Below are positions 33,365 through 43,651 of a DNA stretch of 64,000 nt, in pieces. The notes beneath the pieces were generated by a model that saw nothing but the letters and a program-made list of their open reading frames with translations, ran no database searches and was not told the origin of the DNA. Source of the stretch: Purpureocillium takamizusanense (Eukaryota > Ascomycota > Sordariomycetes > Hypocreales > Ophiocordycipitaceae); assembly GCF_022605165.1 (NCBI RefSeq), contig NC_063075.1, forward strand, positions 62,001-126,000. The letters run 5' to 3'. The first letter of the stretch is position 1; each line of letters begins with the position of its first letter. The translations under genes and the position numbers were made by a program.

Positions 33365-36300
33365 ATGCAGGGCGGCGGCTCCCTCGGTCTCGCCTCCTCC
33401 GCGGCCGCCGACGACGCGTCCGGACGCAGAGCTGTACGTTTCCTTGCCCCCCCCCCCCCCCTTCTTCTCCTCTCTTCCCCCAATCCCCTTCATCTCTCTT
33501 TCTCTTGCCCCCTGCCGCCGTTGTTCGGTGCATACTGCCGTACACCTCGGTGACGTCCCGTCGTGTCGTGTCGGTGAGTAGCCGTGCCCACGGGCCCATC
33601 GTCACATCGGCCCGCCCCTGGCACACACACACACGCACGCACACGCACATGGCCCGCCCGCTCGCGTGGCACCGGCGGGCTGCTGTTCATCACACAACAC
33701 TCAACCCTCTACTCGCCTTCCGAATGAAACCGTCCCGATCGAGTGCTGACCTGCGTCTTGCGTTTGCGACCGCTCTTTTTGCAGTGTGACCAGTGCCGTC
33801 TCCGCAAGGTACGTGCGTTTTTGTTTTGATCCCTTGCCCGCCACTTACACCATCCTCCCCCTTCCCCATCCCACGATTCCCATCCCACCATCCCCAAATC
33901 GGACCCGGCCATCTTTGCCAGCTTCCTAGAGACCAAATTCAGTCCCTTACTTACTCCATTTTTCTTCGTTCTTCGCCATCGTTAGATCCGCTGTGACAAG
34001 GACTGGCCGTGCTCCAACTGCCGCACCGCCAAACGCTCCTGCACGTCCACCGGCGCGGGCCAGCGGCCCAAGGAGCCTCGCCAGCGCGTCCTCATCTCCT
34101 CGCAATAGTAAGTCGACTCTCTCTCTCTCTTGTCCTCATCAGTCTTTTTTTCTCTTTTCTTTTTGGCATCTTCTCAATCCACCAACGAGTGGGAGAAAGG
34201 GGGCGAGCGGCTGCGTATTTATCAACTCCTATTGTCTTGTTGAGGCAATTATGTCCTGTCCCGTCACATGCCTGTTGCTCATATATCCCTCGCCCCTTCA
34301 ACGACGCCGTGCCACTCGCAGCCCGGCATCGTTGCAAGTACGCGCTCACTTACACCGTAGACGCACCCCCCTCCTTAAGAATATCGCTCATAACCACCTC
34401 ACACCGACCTGCCTGTGCCCCTCTTGCCGCGTCTAGCCACGCATTCCATCGCCCAACCTTGCCGACATGCGCTTGACCTTGCCCCTGCTCCCTATCCTCA
34501 CGCTTCCCCGGGTATCCTGCTCGTACTCTATCCTCGACGGCCTCGTTCGCCCACGGACATGATCCGTGGGGCTGCCTCCCGCCCGTCAATTCCCTCATAC
34601 TACCATCGTCGTCCCTTGCCCTCGTCCAACGCACGCACGCACCCCCCGCAACAAACATCATGACCTGTGGTCTCCTCCGATGCTGACACCCCCCTGGTGA
34701 GCGCAAGATAGATCAGATCGAGTCCCGCCTCGGCAACATCGAGACGCTCCTCAAGGCGCTCGCCTCGCCCGCCGCGCCGTCGTCGGCCCTCGTCGTCGAC
34801 CATGCCCGCTCCGGCAGCGTCAGCCTCAGCGGCAACACCTTTGTCAACACGCCCGGCACCGGCACCGGCAGCAGCAGCGCTCCCACCGGCGCGTCCACCA
34901 GCGCTGCCGACTATGAGAGCAGCGAAGAGGAGTCTGCGTTTGGCGGCGACAGCGGCCTCACGGCGCACACGGCCTTTGCCTCCGAGTTTCTCGAGCGCGC
35001 CGTGAAGCGCACCTCCCTGCGCGAGGTCAACCCCAAGATGGAGGCCGCCCTGGCCAACCTGAGCCAGCTCGTCGAGATGCAGAAGCGCCGCTCCATCAGC
35101 CACGGCCCGCGCTTCCCGCTGCAGAAGCCCGTGCCCCCGGGCGGCATCTGCAAGCTGCCCATGCCGCCCATGGACGCCGTTGTGAACCTCCTCAAGCACG
35201 CCAAGGGTGAGTTGGTAGAGAGATTGTCCCGGACGACAACAACATGCTTGATGCTGACTTTCTCTCGTGTGGGACAGCCGCGCCGCCGACCCTCTTCACC
35301 ATCATGTGTTCGCTCGTGGGCCTGTCCGACTTCTCGAGCCTCTGTCGCATGGTGTACTTTGCAACCGAGGACTTTTCCGATGCCACCTTTGTCATCGTCA
35401 ACGCCATGCTGTACAACCTCTTCATGGAGCAGCACTCGCTCGCGACGGAGCCCGTGGCGCGCGACGAGTACCACTCATACATGCAAATGTGCCGCGCCAA
35501 TCTCGAGACGAGCCTCGCCAACACGCCGCTGTTTCTGTCGTCCAAGGTGGAGAATGTGCAGGCCCTCCTGCTTGGGGTAAGATTTCCCCCAGTCCCGGTT
35601 CTTGCCGCCGTGCTTGGCGCTGGGATCCTTGTCCCTCGCGATCCGTTCCGTAGTCTGTAGTTGACTGATCCGTGCCGTCAGGCCCTCTACGCCGTTGACG
35701 TGTCGCGACCGTCCGTCGCCTGGCATCTGAGCTGCATGGCTGCCCAGCTCTGCCAGACGGCCGGCTACCACCGCTCCGAGACGCTCAAGCAGGACCCGCC
35801 CGCCACGGCCAAGCTGAAGCGCATCCTCTTTTGGCACGTCTACACGCTCGACAAGGGCCTCGGCCTGCGCCTCGGCCGCGCGCCCGTCATCCATGAGTGC
35901 GACATCGACATCCCGCGCGTCTTCGAGTTTGACGGCTTCGGCCACTTCGAGTCGTCAACGATACCGACGCTGTGGGTCAAGATCAGCCACCTCCAGAGCC
36001 GGATATACGAGCAGCTGTGAGTAAAGCACGAAAACATGCATACATGCTGCATCGCAGCAAGTAGCCAGATAGACGCTGACACCCCGGCCACAGGTACAGC
36101 CCCGCCGCGCTGGCGAGCACGCAGGCCGAGCTGGTCGAGCGTGCCCAGGCCCTGGCCAAGGACTGCCGCCGGCTCGAGGTCGAGTCCGAGGAGTGCCGCG
36201 AGCAAGTGTACAACTATCTCCGCGCCGTCAACTCGTCCGACGTCGTCGATCTGTTCCTGCGGGGCGACGAGGTCCAGTTCCAGGTCACGCTGACCCTCGT

Positions 36301-36976
36301 GTACCGTGTCATCCCCGCGCCCGAAGGGTCCGTGAGCCGCTTCTGCGACGAGTGCCTCGACGTCGCCCGCAAGGCTATGAAGGTGCACCAGCAGTGCACG
36401 CAGTCGACGAACCTGGGCAGCTATTTCAGGTCCATTTACGTCCACTGGTGAGTGTTGCTTATGACGCGCCTCGTGGGTATGTATGAATCTGTGCTGACTC
36501 TAGGTCCAAGGAACCTGCTCCTGACGCCCTTTGCCCCTTTCTTCGTCCTCTTCTGCTACATCATCGAGACGTCGTCGCTCGATGACCTGAAGCTGCTACA
36601 GGAGTTTGTCACCTCGCTCGACGAAGCCCGAGACTCATCCGAGACCATCGAGAAGCTGTACCGCCTGTGTCAGGTCATGTGCGACGTGGCGGCACTGTAC
36701 GTCGAGGCCAAGTCACAGCAGCAAGAGGACCAGACCATGGTGCCCATTGGCGACGAATTTGAAATGTACTTAAGCCAGCTAGGCTTCATGCCGTCCGAGG
36801 ACCAGGCCATGGCCCAGGCGCAGGATAATAGTGGCGGCCCGCCGGCCGTCAACGGGCAGGTGGCCCAGATCGCAGACTGGTTCTCGGGCAACCGCAACAT
36901 GATGGGCCTGCTCGAGGAAGATCTATCGCAGATTGAGTCCTATCGGTGGGGGATGCAGCACCCCAATAACATGTAA
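33365..36976 (+). CDS. Zn2Cys6 transcription factor with fungal_trans domain
   Basis: Eight exons: 33365-33433, 33785-33808, 33986-34107, 34698-35206, 35278-35576, 35682-36016, 36094-36447 and 36511-36976; 725 residues. The zinc cluster is split by introns: exon 2 is 24 nt and encodes only CDQCRLRK; exon 3 supplies IRCDKDWPCSNCRTAKRSC, completing the C6 pattern. A short coiled coil follows (KIDQIESRLGNIETLLKAL), then an acidic/serine-rich linker and the fungal_trans region (LFTIMCSLVGLSDFSSLC; SVAWHLSCMAAQLCQTAGYH; RILFWHVYTLDKGLGLRLGR; LLTPFAPFFVLFCYII). All acceptors end in AG except that of intron 3, where frame continuity (reading YERKIDQI) needs the exon to start after GG at 34697; this junction is uncertain. 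It is a nuclear regulator; targets are unknown, and the divergent ABC transporter is a candidate only by position. Confidence 0.85.
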
Positions 36977-37084
36977 CGCCCCTGTGCGCCAACGCTTCCC
37001 GAGACAAATGACCATACCTCAAATCATCATGACCTTCTGCGCCATCGACTAGTAGTTTGTACAATCGTTCGTTCCTTCAGCCAG

Positions 37085-37629
37085 TCAATTAGTAGGGTGG
37101 CGCGGGTTGTATCGCTTGTAGTCATCCTCGTTGTCGGTGTCGCTGTCATCCAGCATCGGCTCAGCTCGGGCGACGGGTGCCACGACAGGCGGCTCGGACC
37201 TTACGACAGGGAGCTGCTCGGGCGCGGGCTTCTCCTCCTCCTTGGGCGCAAAAGCGCTCTTGAAGCCGCCACGCTTGAAGCCCGGCTTCTTGACACTCGC
37301 GTCCTTGTCCTTGTTGTCCCCGAGCTTGATGCTGACGAGGGCGTCGGCCTTGGCCTCGGCCTTGCGCGCGCGGGCGCCGGCGTTGGGGTCGCGGACCATC
37401 TGCTTCATCTCCTTGAGGCGCTGCTTGTGGCTGTGATCGTAGCTGCTGAGGTGGGCATCGTATTCGTTCATGCGCGAGTAGCCCTTGGAGCAGAGGGTGC
37501 AGTAAAACGACTTTTGGGCCTCGCGGGCGGCCGTCGTCTGGGGCGGCGGGAGCGTCTGGTGGCGCTGCGCGAGGAAAAAGTCAGCATAGATCTCACGGCT
37601 AGAAAGGGAAGAAAGCTTACGGGAGGCAT
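37085..37629 (-). CDS. Small C2H2 zinc-finger protein (GPATCH8/ZNF804-type finger)
   Basis: Two exons on the minus strand: 37629-37621, carrying just ATG CCT CCC, and 37564-37085; the 56-nt intron has a GTAAGC donor and CGCAG acceptor. The product is 162 residues. A single finger, FYCTLCSKGYSRMNEYDAHL followed by SSYDHSHKQRLKEMKQ, matches the finger of human GPATCH8/ZNF804A, in which the second histidine is followed by an HKQRL helix. The remainder is Lys/Ala-rich, then acidic (LDDSDTDNEDDYKRY) to the stop. Such fungal proteins are probably nuclear and linked to RNA processing, but the function is not established. It converges with the Zn2Cys6 regulator, with stop codons 108 bp apart. Confidence 0.85.
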
Positions 37630-38166
37630 GGCGTATCTCGCGGGCGATGCTATGATGCTTCGTGATGGTCGGGCGGATGCAAGTGAGTGACGTGACGTGC
37701 GCGAGGTTGCGGGAAGCTGGTCGTGGGGCTGGAGGCTGGCAGTAAAGTGGAAGTAAACAGCGGCGGTATCGAGGGCGGTGAATGTGGATGGCAGTGAATC
37801 AGCGGGGCGTAGATACCCAGTACTACTAACGTAAGTAGGTACCTTACCTACAGCTAGGCGCTACCGCCCACTGAGACGCTGGCAATACGCGCTGACAGCC
37901 GCCGCCGTAAGCGTCAGGTCCCTCGACACTTGACATCACTGAGGTGAGCCAGACCTCAACAACTTTTAGTAGGTACCTGAAATGATGGATTGACGGGCAG
38001 CGCAGGCCAATCCCCCACCGCCACAGCCCGACGTCACATCGCATCGGAGGCTCCCGCCCAACGTGGCGCTGCCTCAACCCGCGACAACCTCACCTCCTCC
38101 ACGTCTGCCACCTTCTTCCACTCCTTCTCCTCTGCGTGAGCGGACGCACGCCAACGCCACCACAGC
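37630..38166. other. Divergent promoter region with TAGGTACC motifs
   Basis: About 0.5 kb between two outward-facing genes. It carries TAGGTACC at 37836-37843 and again at 37970-37977. CT-rich text (TCCTCCACGTCTGCC...) directly precedes the ATG at 38167. No gene. Confidence 0.5.
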
Positions 38167-39290
38167 ATGGACACGCCAGGGCGGCGCGACGATCGCCGCG
38201 ACTCCTCGCAAACCCTCATCTCACTACTGCAGCTCGATCCGTCGCCCATCGATTCGCCGACAGAGACATCGCCGCCGACGCCATTGAGCGACCAAGAGCC
38301 GTCGCAAACATGGGACGAGGCCAGCGCGAACGCCGACAAGGCCGGCCCGACCGCAGGCGCCCCAGGTCTGAGCGGTAGCGGCGGGCATGGCGCCATCTTC
38401 TACCGTTTGTCTCGCCCCCGTTCCCTTGAGGCTGGGCTACTTGGCTCAGCTCGCCAGGTACTTTTGTCGAGCGACCGAGCGAGTGCTAACTACTTGGTGG
38501 GACGGATCCAGTGACGCGCATCCAGCGATACTCGAGCTACGCCATGTCTGTCTTCATGTCGCTGCATCTCGCCAACGTCTCCCTCATCCCCGCCGTGACG
38601 CGCTCCGTCGCTGGCTCCGAAACATACCTCCTCATGACGCGCGAGATCTACCAGACGAGCCTGACGGAGCCGCTGCTGGTGGCGCTGCCCATGGTCGCGC
38701 ACGTCGGGGCGGGCGTGGCGCTCCGGCTGCTGAGGCGGTGGCAAAACATGAAGCGATACGGGGGCGGCACGCCAGGCCTGTACGGGCTGCGGCGGATGCT
38801 GCGCGGCTACCCCGGGTCCAAGGTCCGTCTGTGGCCGCCGCTGAGCTACATCTCCATATCCGGCTACGCCATGACCGTCTTTTACGGCGCGCACGTCGTC
38901 GTCAACCGGCTCCTGCCGCTGGCGGTAGAGGGCGACAGCTCCAACATCGGCCTCGCGTACGTGGCGCACGGCTTCGCCCGGCACCCGGCGACGGCGTGGC
39001 TCGCGTACGTGGGCCTGATCGGCGTCGGCTGTGGGCACATGGTCTGGGGCATGGCTCGGTGGCTCGGGGTGGCGCCGTCGACGCAAGGGTGGCTCGGTAA
39101 AGACAGCGTCGCCGTCGACAGGGTGACGAAGCGACAGCGGCGGCGCAAGTGGCTGACGGTCCACGGCGTCTCGCTGGCGCTGGCGGCCCTGTGGGCAGTA
39201 GGCGGACTGGGTGTCGTCGCGCGCGGCGGGCCAGCAGACGGATGGATCGCAAAAGCGTACGATGAGCTGTTTGCGAGGGTGGGAATGTGA
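38167..39290 (+). CDS. mcp1: Mcp1-like DUF1691 membrane protein
   Basis: Exons 38167-38404 and 38512-39290; the 107-nt intron has a GTTTGT donor, a clear TGCTAAC branch site and an ATCCAG acceptor. Splicing gives FYLTRIQRYSSYAMSVF, the family's first block. The protein is 338 residues: a polar, Ser/Thr/Pro-rich N-terminal 75 residues, then about five membrane segments with MSVFMSLHLANVSLIP, VAHVGAGVALRLLRR, YISISGYAMTVFYGAHVVVNR, TAWLAYVGLIGVGCGHMVWG and a final helix. Two DUF1691 repeats with conserved His and Gly residues within the helices are typical. Yeast Mcp1 is a mitochondrial outer-membrane protein that supports lipid homeostasis with Vps13. Family assignment is good; the specific role is by homology. 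Confidence 0.85.
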
Positions 39291-40663
39291 CGAGTAACGA
39301 GACCTAGGCAGGCTTGTACGGACTGCGTTAGTACAGAGGCGGAGCGGCATCGGGCAGGGCGCATCTCGGGACGGGAGTCGATTTGTGACCAGAGTCTTTC
39401 GGGCCATGTACGAGGAGTAGTAGATACAGGTAGTTGGTTTACAATGCACGATGCTGCAAAGCAGCTCGCTTGGGAAGAGAAGCGATGCCCCGCAAGGGCG
39501 GCCGCGGAGGCGTGCCCGGCGATGGCCTCGGCACGCGGCAGCTGAGCCGAGCGAGAATGGCATCTTGATCAGCCCGATCAAACACGCCCCAGAACCCGTC
39601 ATCTTCATCGTTCGGCGCCTCATCAGCTCGGCAGGGCCGGGGGGACCGGGTCTCTCGGGGACACTTGGCGGTCTCGGCGAGCCCAAACGTACAATAGGTA
39701 CTACTACCACGTACGTAAGAGTCAGCCCGCAGGGTGATGAGAAGTGTCTCCCTGCACCCGTGGGCCACGTCTGAGGAGAGGAGCATTCCTACTGGGTGGG
39801 CAAAGGCACCAGCGGCGTCGACAAGAAGCAATTCCATGCCATCCATGGCCGGGGGGGCCGAGGCGCCAGTGGGCGGTTCCTCCTCCGTCTCTCCCCCCTC
39901 GCTCCCGCTGGACTCTCCAAAAAGCAAGCTGAGCCGTGCGCGCATTATTGCCTGTCTGCGCCGAGACTTGGGGCCTGCACCGAGACATGCGATGGATACC
40001 GGGCAGTCGGTATGGGATTTGGGGCTGAATTGGCGGGCGAGAGCGGAGTGGGAGGTGGGATTGCGGTATCACGCGTTGGGCGGACAGAGAGACATGTTGC
40101 TGTTGGCCCGACGGGAGATGGGGAGTGCTTGACAATGGGAGCTATCAATGGGGACCTCGCGATGCGGGTGGCGATGGAGGAGCATGCCCGTGCCCGCCTC
40201 ACACCTGGCGAGAGCGGTTATAGTTAGCGCATCTCTACCGCCTGGACAGACCGGAGAATGCTATCGATAGCCCACCTGAGCGCACCCGACCGGCCCCTCC
40301 AGGTTCCTCCATACTCGGGGCCCTTTGAGGTGACGTCCGTCCACTGGGCCGCTGCCCTGAAGTGCCCTGGTCTCCCAGGGCCTTGGTGGGGAGACGCCGT
40401 TCCCGCAGCGTCAATCACGCCGCTAGTGGCCCGGCAATGGGTCCCCGGGCTAATCATTTCACTTCATGCCTGCCGCTATCATCTGTCTTAACTCCGTCCT
40501 CCCCTCTCCTCCCGCCACCGCCTCTCTTCGCCCACGCTTCGAACTCATCCCGTCTTCATCCCCTCGCAGCCAGCGCACTCTTCGAAGTCAAGCCCGAATC
40601 ACCGCCGTTACACTGGCAAACACACGAGCGCCCAGCCGCTTGGTGCGCGGCGGCTCCGACGCC
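39291..40663. other. Intergenic region upstream of the F-box gene
   Basis: About 1.4 kb. One weak coding candidate (39737-40132, listed separately). The frame of the F-box gene is open back to an upstream ATG at 40466, so part of 40466-40663 could be coding, but it reads as low-complexity leader. Confidence 0.4.
39737..40132 (+). CDS. Possible small hypothetical protein (weak)
   Basis: The ATG at 39737 opens 131 residues with a varied, protein-like C-terminal half (WDLGLNWRARAEWEV, HALGGQRDMLLLARRE) and many G/C-ending codons. No domain is recognised. The opposite strand also has a long frame here (39439-39945), so open length alone proves nothing. Confidence 0.18.
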   Translation: MRSVSLHPWATSEERSIPTGWAKAPAASTRSNSMPSMAGGAEAPVGGSSSVSPPSLPLDSPKSKLSRARIIACLRRDLGPAPRHAMDTGQSVWDLGLNWRARAEWEVGLRYHALGGQRDMLLLARREMGSA

Positions 40664-42523
40664 ATGGTCGGCACCAAGCGACGTCGCTCGCCTGAGGCAG
40701 ACGACGGCACACGGAGACGCGGGCATCACGACGGCGACGAGCATCGCGACGCGAAGCGCCTCCGCTCCCACTCACCTCTACTACCCTCACAACTATGCCG
40801 CACGACGCGCCAGCTGTCGTCCCGGCGCGACGTCTTCGCCACTCTCTCCGACGAGCTGCTCCTGCGCATCCTCTCCTTCATGGACGAGCGGGCGCTCCTC
40901 GACGTCTCTCCCGTGTCGCGGCGCTTCCACCGCGTCGCCGCCGACTCACAGCTCTGGCGGCCGCACTACTACCGCCGCTTCATCCTGCCGCGCGCCCACC
41001 GTATTCCGGGCTTCCGCACCGCCAACGTCCGGAGCTCCAGCAAGCTCCATTACTCGAGCCATAGGCACATGTGGGCCGACGGCGGATGGGGCCGCCGCGG
41101 AGGCCACGTCCTCGCTGACACCGCCCCCGCCGACAGCGATGCGGCCGCTGCCATTGCCGACTCGGTCAACTGGAAGAAGCAGTACCGCCTGCGGCACAAC
41201 TGGGCCCGCGGCCGCTGCGCCCTCGACGAAGTGCCCGTCCGCGAGCCCGAGCGCAGCCCCCCACCCGAGTGGCAGACCCTCGTCAAGGTCGTCGACGGCC
41301 TGGCTGTTACCGCCGACACCGAGTTGGGCCTGCGCGCCTGGGACCTCAAGACGCGCAAGGCCATTGCCCAGAGGAACATCCGTTCTGCCGACGGCGTGTT
41401 GTCGCAGCCGACGTGTCTGGCCGTCGATGACCAGCACCTAGCGCGGGGCATGCTGGACATTGCGACGGGCTTTGACGACGGCACCTTTGGCATCTGGCGG
41501 TTCGACGCGAGGCGGAAGAAGCTGACGCTGGTTCATCGCCAGGCCAAGGGCTACTTTGGCGAGCTCGTGGCTGTTGCGTACAGACATCCATATGTGCTAA
41601 CGGCGACGAGACTGGGCTTCATCACGCTCTATACATTCGATCACGGTGAGCAAGGCACAGCAGGAGAAGGTGCGGGAGACGCGGGGCCACTGCCTCGGCA
41701 AGACGAGCCATCCGCCCCACGAGGCAAGGACGCCGAAGATGCTCTGCTTCCGCCGCCGCGGCAACTCACTTCGCTCAAATCGCATAGCACACGTCTCCCG
41801 CTCGCCTTGTCAATACGAAGCATGGCCACCTCGGTGGTGGCCTCGATCGCGTACACATTCGACGCCGTTGGTGGATGGGCCATTGGCGTCCAGGATCTTG
41901 ACATCAAACCGTCCGAGACGTCCCGGCCGGATGTCGTTTCTTCGCGTGTCGCCTACACCTTGCCCACACAGACACGCAAGTCGGCAACGCCCTCTCCCGA
42001 CTCGACGCCCACGCGGACCGCGGCGCGCTCGCCCAGGCACGTCCCCGGCTCAAGGAACGCGGGCGACGACGATGACAACGACGACGACGGGCCCATCCGG
42101 CTCTGCTACAGCCACCCCTACCTCCTGGCCACGCTTCCCGACAACACCCTGGTGCTTCACCTCTGCACGTCGACGGCTACGTCCCTGTCCATGTCCCCGG
42201 GCATCCGGCTCTGGGGCCACACGTCGGGCATCTCGGACGCGGAGATTACGCCGCGCGGTAAGGCCGTCAGCGTGAGCACGCGGGGCGACGAGATTCGGGT
42301 GTGGGAACTCGAGGGCCGCGTCGGTGGCAGCAGTGTGGAGGTCAAGCCCAGGCTGCACGACGATGCGCCAGGCAGCAGCGGCGACGAGCGACGGCCAGGC
42401 TCCCGGGGCTCGGATGCGGGCGAGGACAAGAAGAACTGGGTGGGGTTCGACGATGAGATGGTGGTGGTGCTCAAGGAGGCACGCGACGGGCGCGAGAGCC
42501 TGATGGTGTACGACTTTACATGA
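40664..42523 (+). CDS. F-box protein with degenerate WD40-like C-terminal part
   Basis: Single exon. I choose the ATG at 40664 (MVGTKRRRSPE, a basic nuclear-type start), giving 619 residues; an ATG at 40466 would add 66 low-complexity residues. The F-box lies at about 56-99: LSDELLLRILSFMDERALLDVSPVSRRFHRVAAD, then LWR. The C-terminal 350 residues contain beta-rich repeats of WD type (GLRAWDLKTRK; FGIWRFDARRK; ATRLGFITLYTFD; GIRLWGHTSGISDAEITPRGKAVSVSTRGDEIRVWELEG), interrupted by long disordered inserts. It is probably the substrate-recognition subunit of an SCF ubiquitin ligase, comparable in layout to fission-yeast Pof10. Substrate unknown. Confidence 0.85.
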   Translation: MVGTKRRRSPEADDGTRRRGHHDGDEHRDAKRLRSHSPLLPSQLCRTTRQLSSRRDVFATLSDELLLRILSFMDERALLDVSPVSRRFHRVAADSQLWRPHYYRRFILPRAHRIPGFRTANVRSSSKLHYSSHRHMWADGGWGRRGGHVLADTAPADSDAAAAIADSVNWKKQYRLRHNWARGRCALDEVPVREPERSPPPEWQTLVKVVDGLAVTADTELGLRAWDLKTRKAIAQRNIRSADGVLSQPTCLAVDDQHLARGMLDIATGFDDGTFGIWRFDARRKKLTLVHRQAKGYFGELVAVAYRHPYVLTATRLGFITLYTFDHGEQGTAGEGAGDAGPLPRQDEPSAPRGKDAEDALLPPPRQLTSLKSHSTRLPLALSIRSMATSVVASIAYTFDAVGGWAIGVQDLDIKPSETSRPDVVSSRVAYTLPTQTRKSATPSPDSTPTRTAARSPRHVPGSRNAGDDDDNDDDGPIRLCYSHPYLLATLPDNTLVLHLCTSTATSLSMSPGIRLWGHTSGISDAEITPRGKAVSVSTRGDEIRVWELEGRVGGSSVEVKPRLHDDAPGSSGDERRPGSRGSDAGEDKKNWVGFDDEMVVVLKEARDGRESLMVYDFT

Positions 42524-43651
42524 GTCCATGCATGCAGAGCGATTGGATGCGGGCGCCTCGAGGCAGACATGGGACTGACGCGTGATGGCTGCTTAGGAGC
42601 CTCGGGCACCCGCGGCTGATGGCTCACGAGGGGCTCGCGAGGCAGACGAGATGGACAAGATGGCCGGGCAAGCATTGGCTTGGCCCTGCGGCGTCATCCC
42701 GGGACCTTGCACCTCACTGGCCATGCCACTGGCCTCAATATGATTACGACTGCTGCGCGCTGGCAGGGACAACTGTCGGTGGTCGAGGCTCGCGAGAGCT
42801 CACGGCCCGAGCCTCCCCCCGTCGGCGAGGAGTCGACGTGGAGCCGGCCGCCCGCCAGGCATAGAGGCCGTGGCAGGGGCTGGTGATGCAGCCTTTTCAG
42901 AAGCTGCAACGTTGAACCGCAACGGCAGGTGTGACGGCACCGCTGCTGCCTGCCGCTGCTCGGCAACGAGGGGAGCGTCTTCATAGAGGTGACGATGCCG
43001 GGACAGGAGATGAATATGTCGGGCCGAGGAAAGCAATGAAGGCACTGTAACTCTACAAGCAACAATGACGACGGGCCTGCAAGGCAACAAGCCGCCCAAG
43101 CTATGCTAGTATACACCTCTGTACTTCATATTACACTAGAAGTGGAGCACATGCTACCATGTTTTGACTGGCAACATAACATGCCGTAAAGTGGTACATT
43201 CTCGGCTGTAACGTGCTGGCAAACCAGTATCATTTGTATCAACAGCAACGCTAGAAGAAGTGAGGTAGGGGTGCTCGAACATGCTTTTACTATATGGCTC
43301 AGCATGTGCACATATGGGCGACACGGGGCGAGTCCATCAACTCAGCCCCATTGCCTTCATCGACCGCCCCTGTTCATCATCGTGGGTACAGGCAGTCGTT
43401 CATACAGCAAGTTCGCGAAGAAGAGAAATAAAATAAAATAAAAAGGGGCTGGCGAAGTCTTCACTTGCTCATTGCCAATATAATGAGTGAGTGCTGCTGA
43501 CTCACGCGCTCAATCGTGGATGCGACGTAAACTAAAATCACTCCCCGATGCCAACTCATGGCGCGATCAATAATAAGAGGAACATGACCACCACCACCAC
43601 CACTGTCATCGACTCAACTCCCATCCCACCACCACCACCATCATCATCATC
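42524..43651. other. Intergenic region, no supportable gene
   Basis: About 1.1 kb. The left part is the likely 3' flank of the F-box gene; the right part (43400-43651) is AT-richer and carries ACC/ATC triplet repeats (43586-43650) just before the hydrolase ATG. Short minus-strand frames have no support. Confidence 0.5.

Noticed and set aside
39439..39945. 168-codon frame on the minus strand
   Set aside because: No domain and overlapping a competing plus-strand frame; neither has decisive support, and only the plus one is listed as weak.
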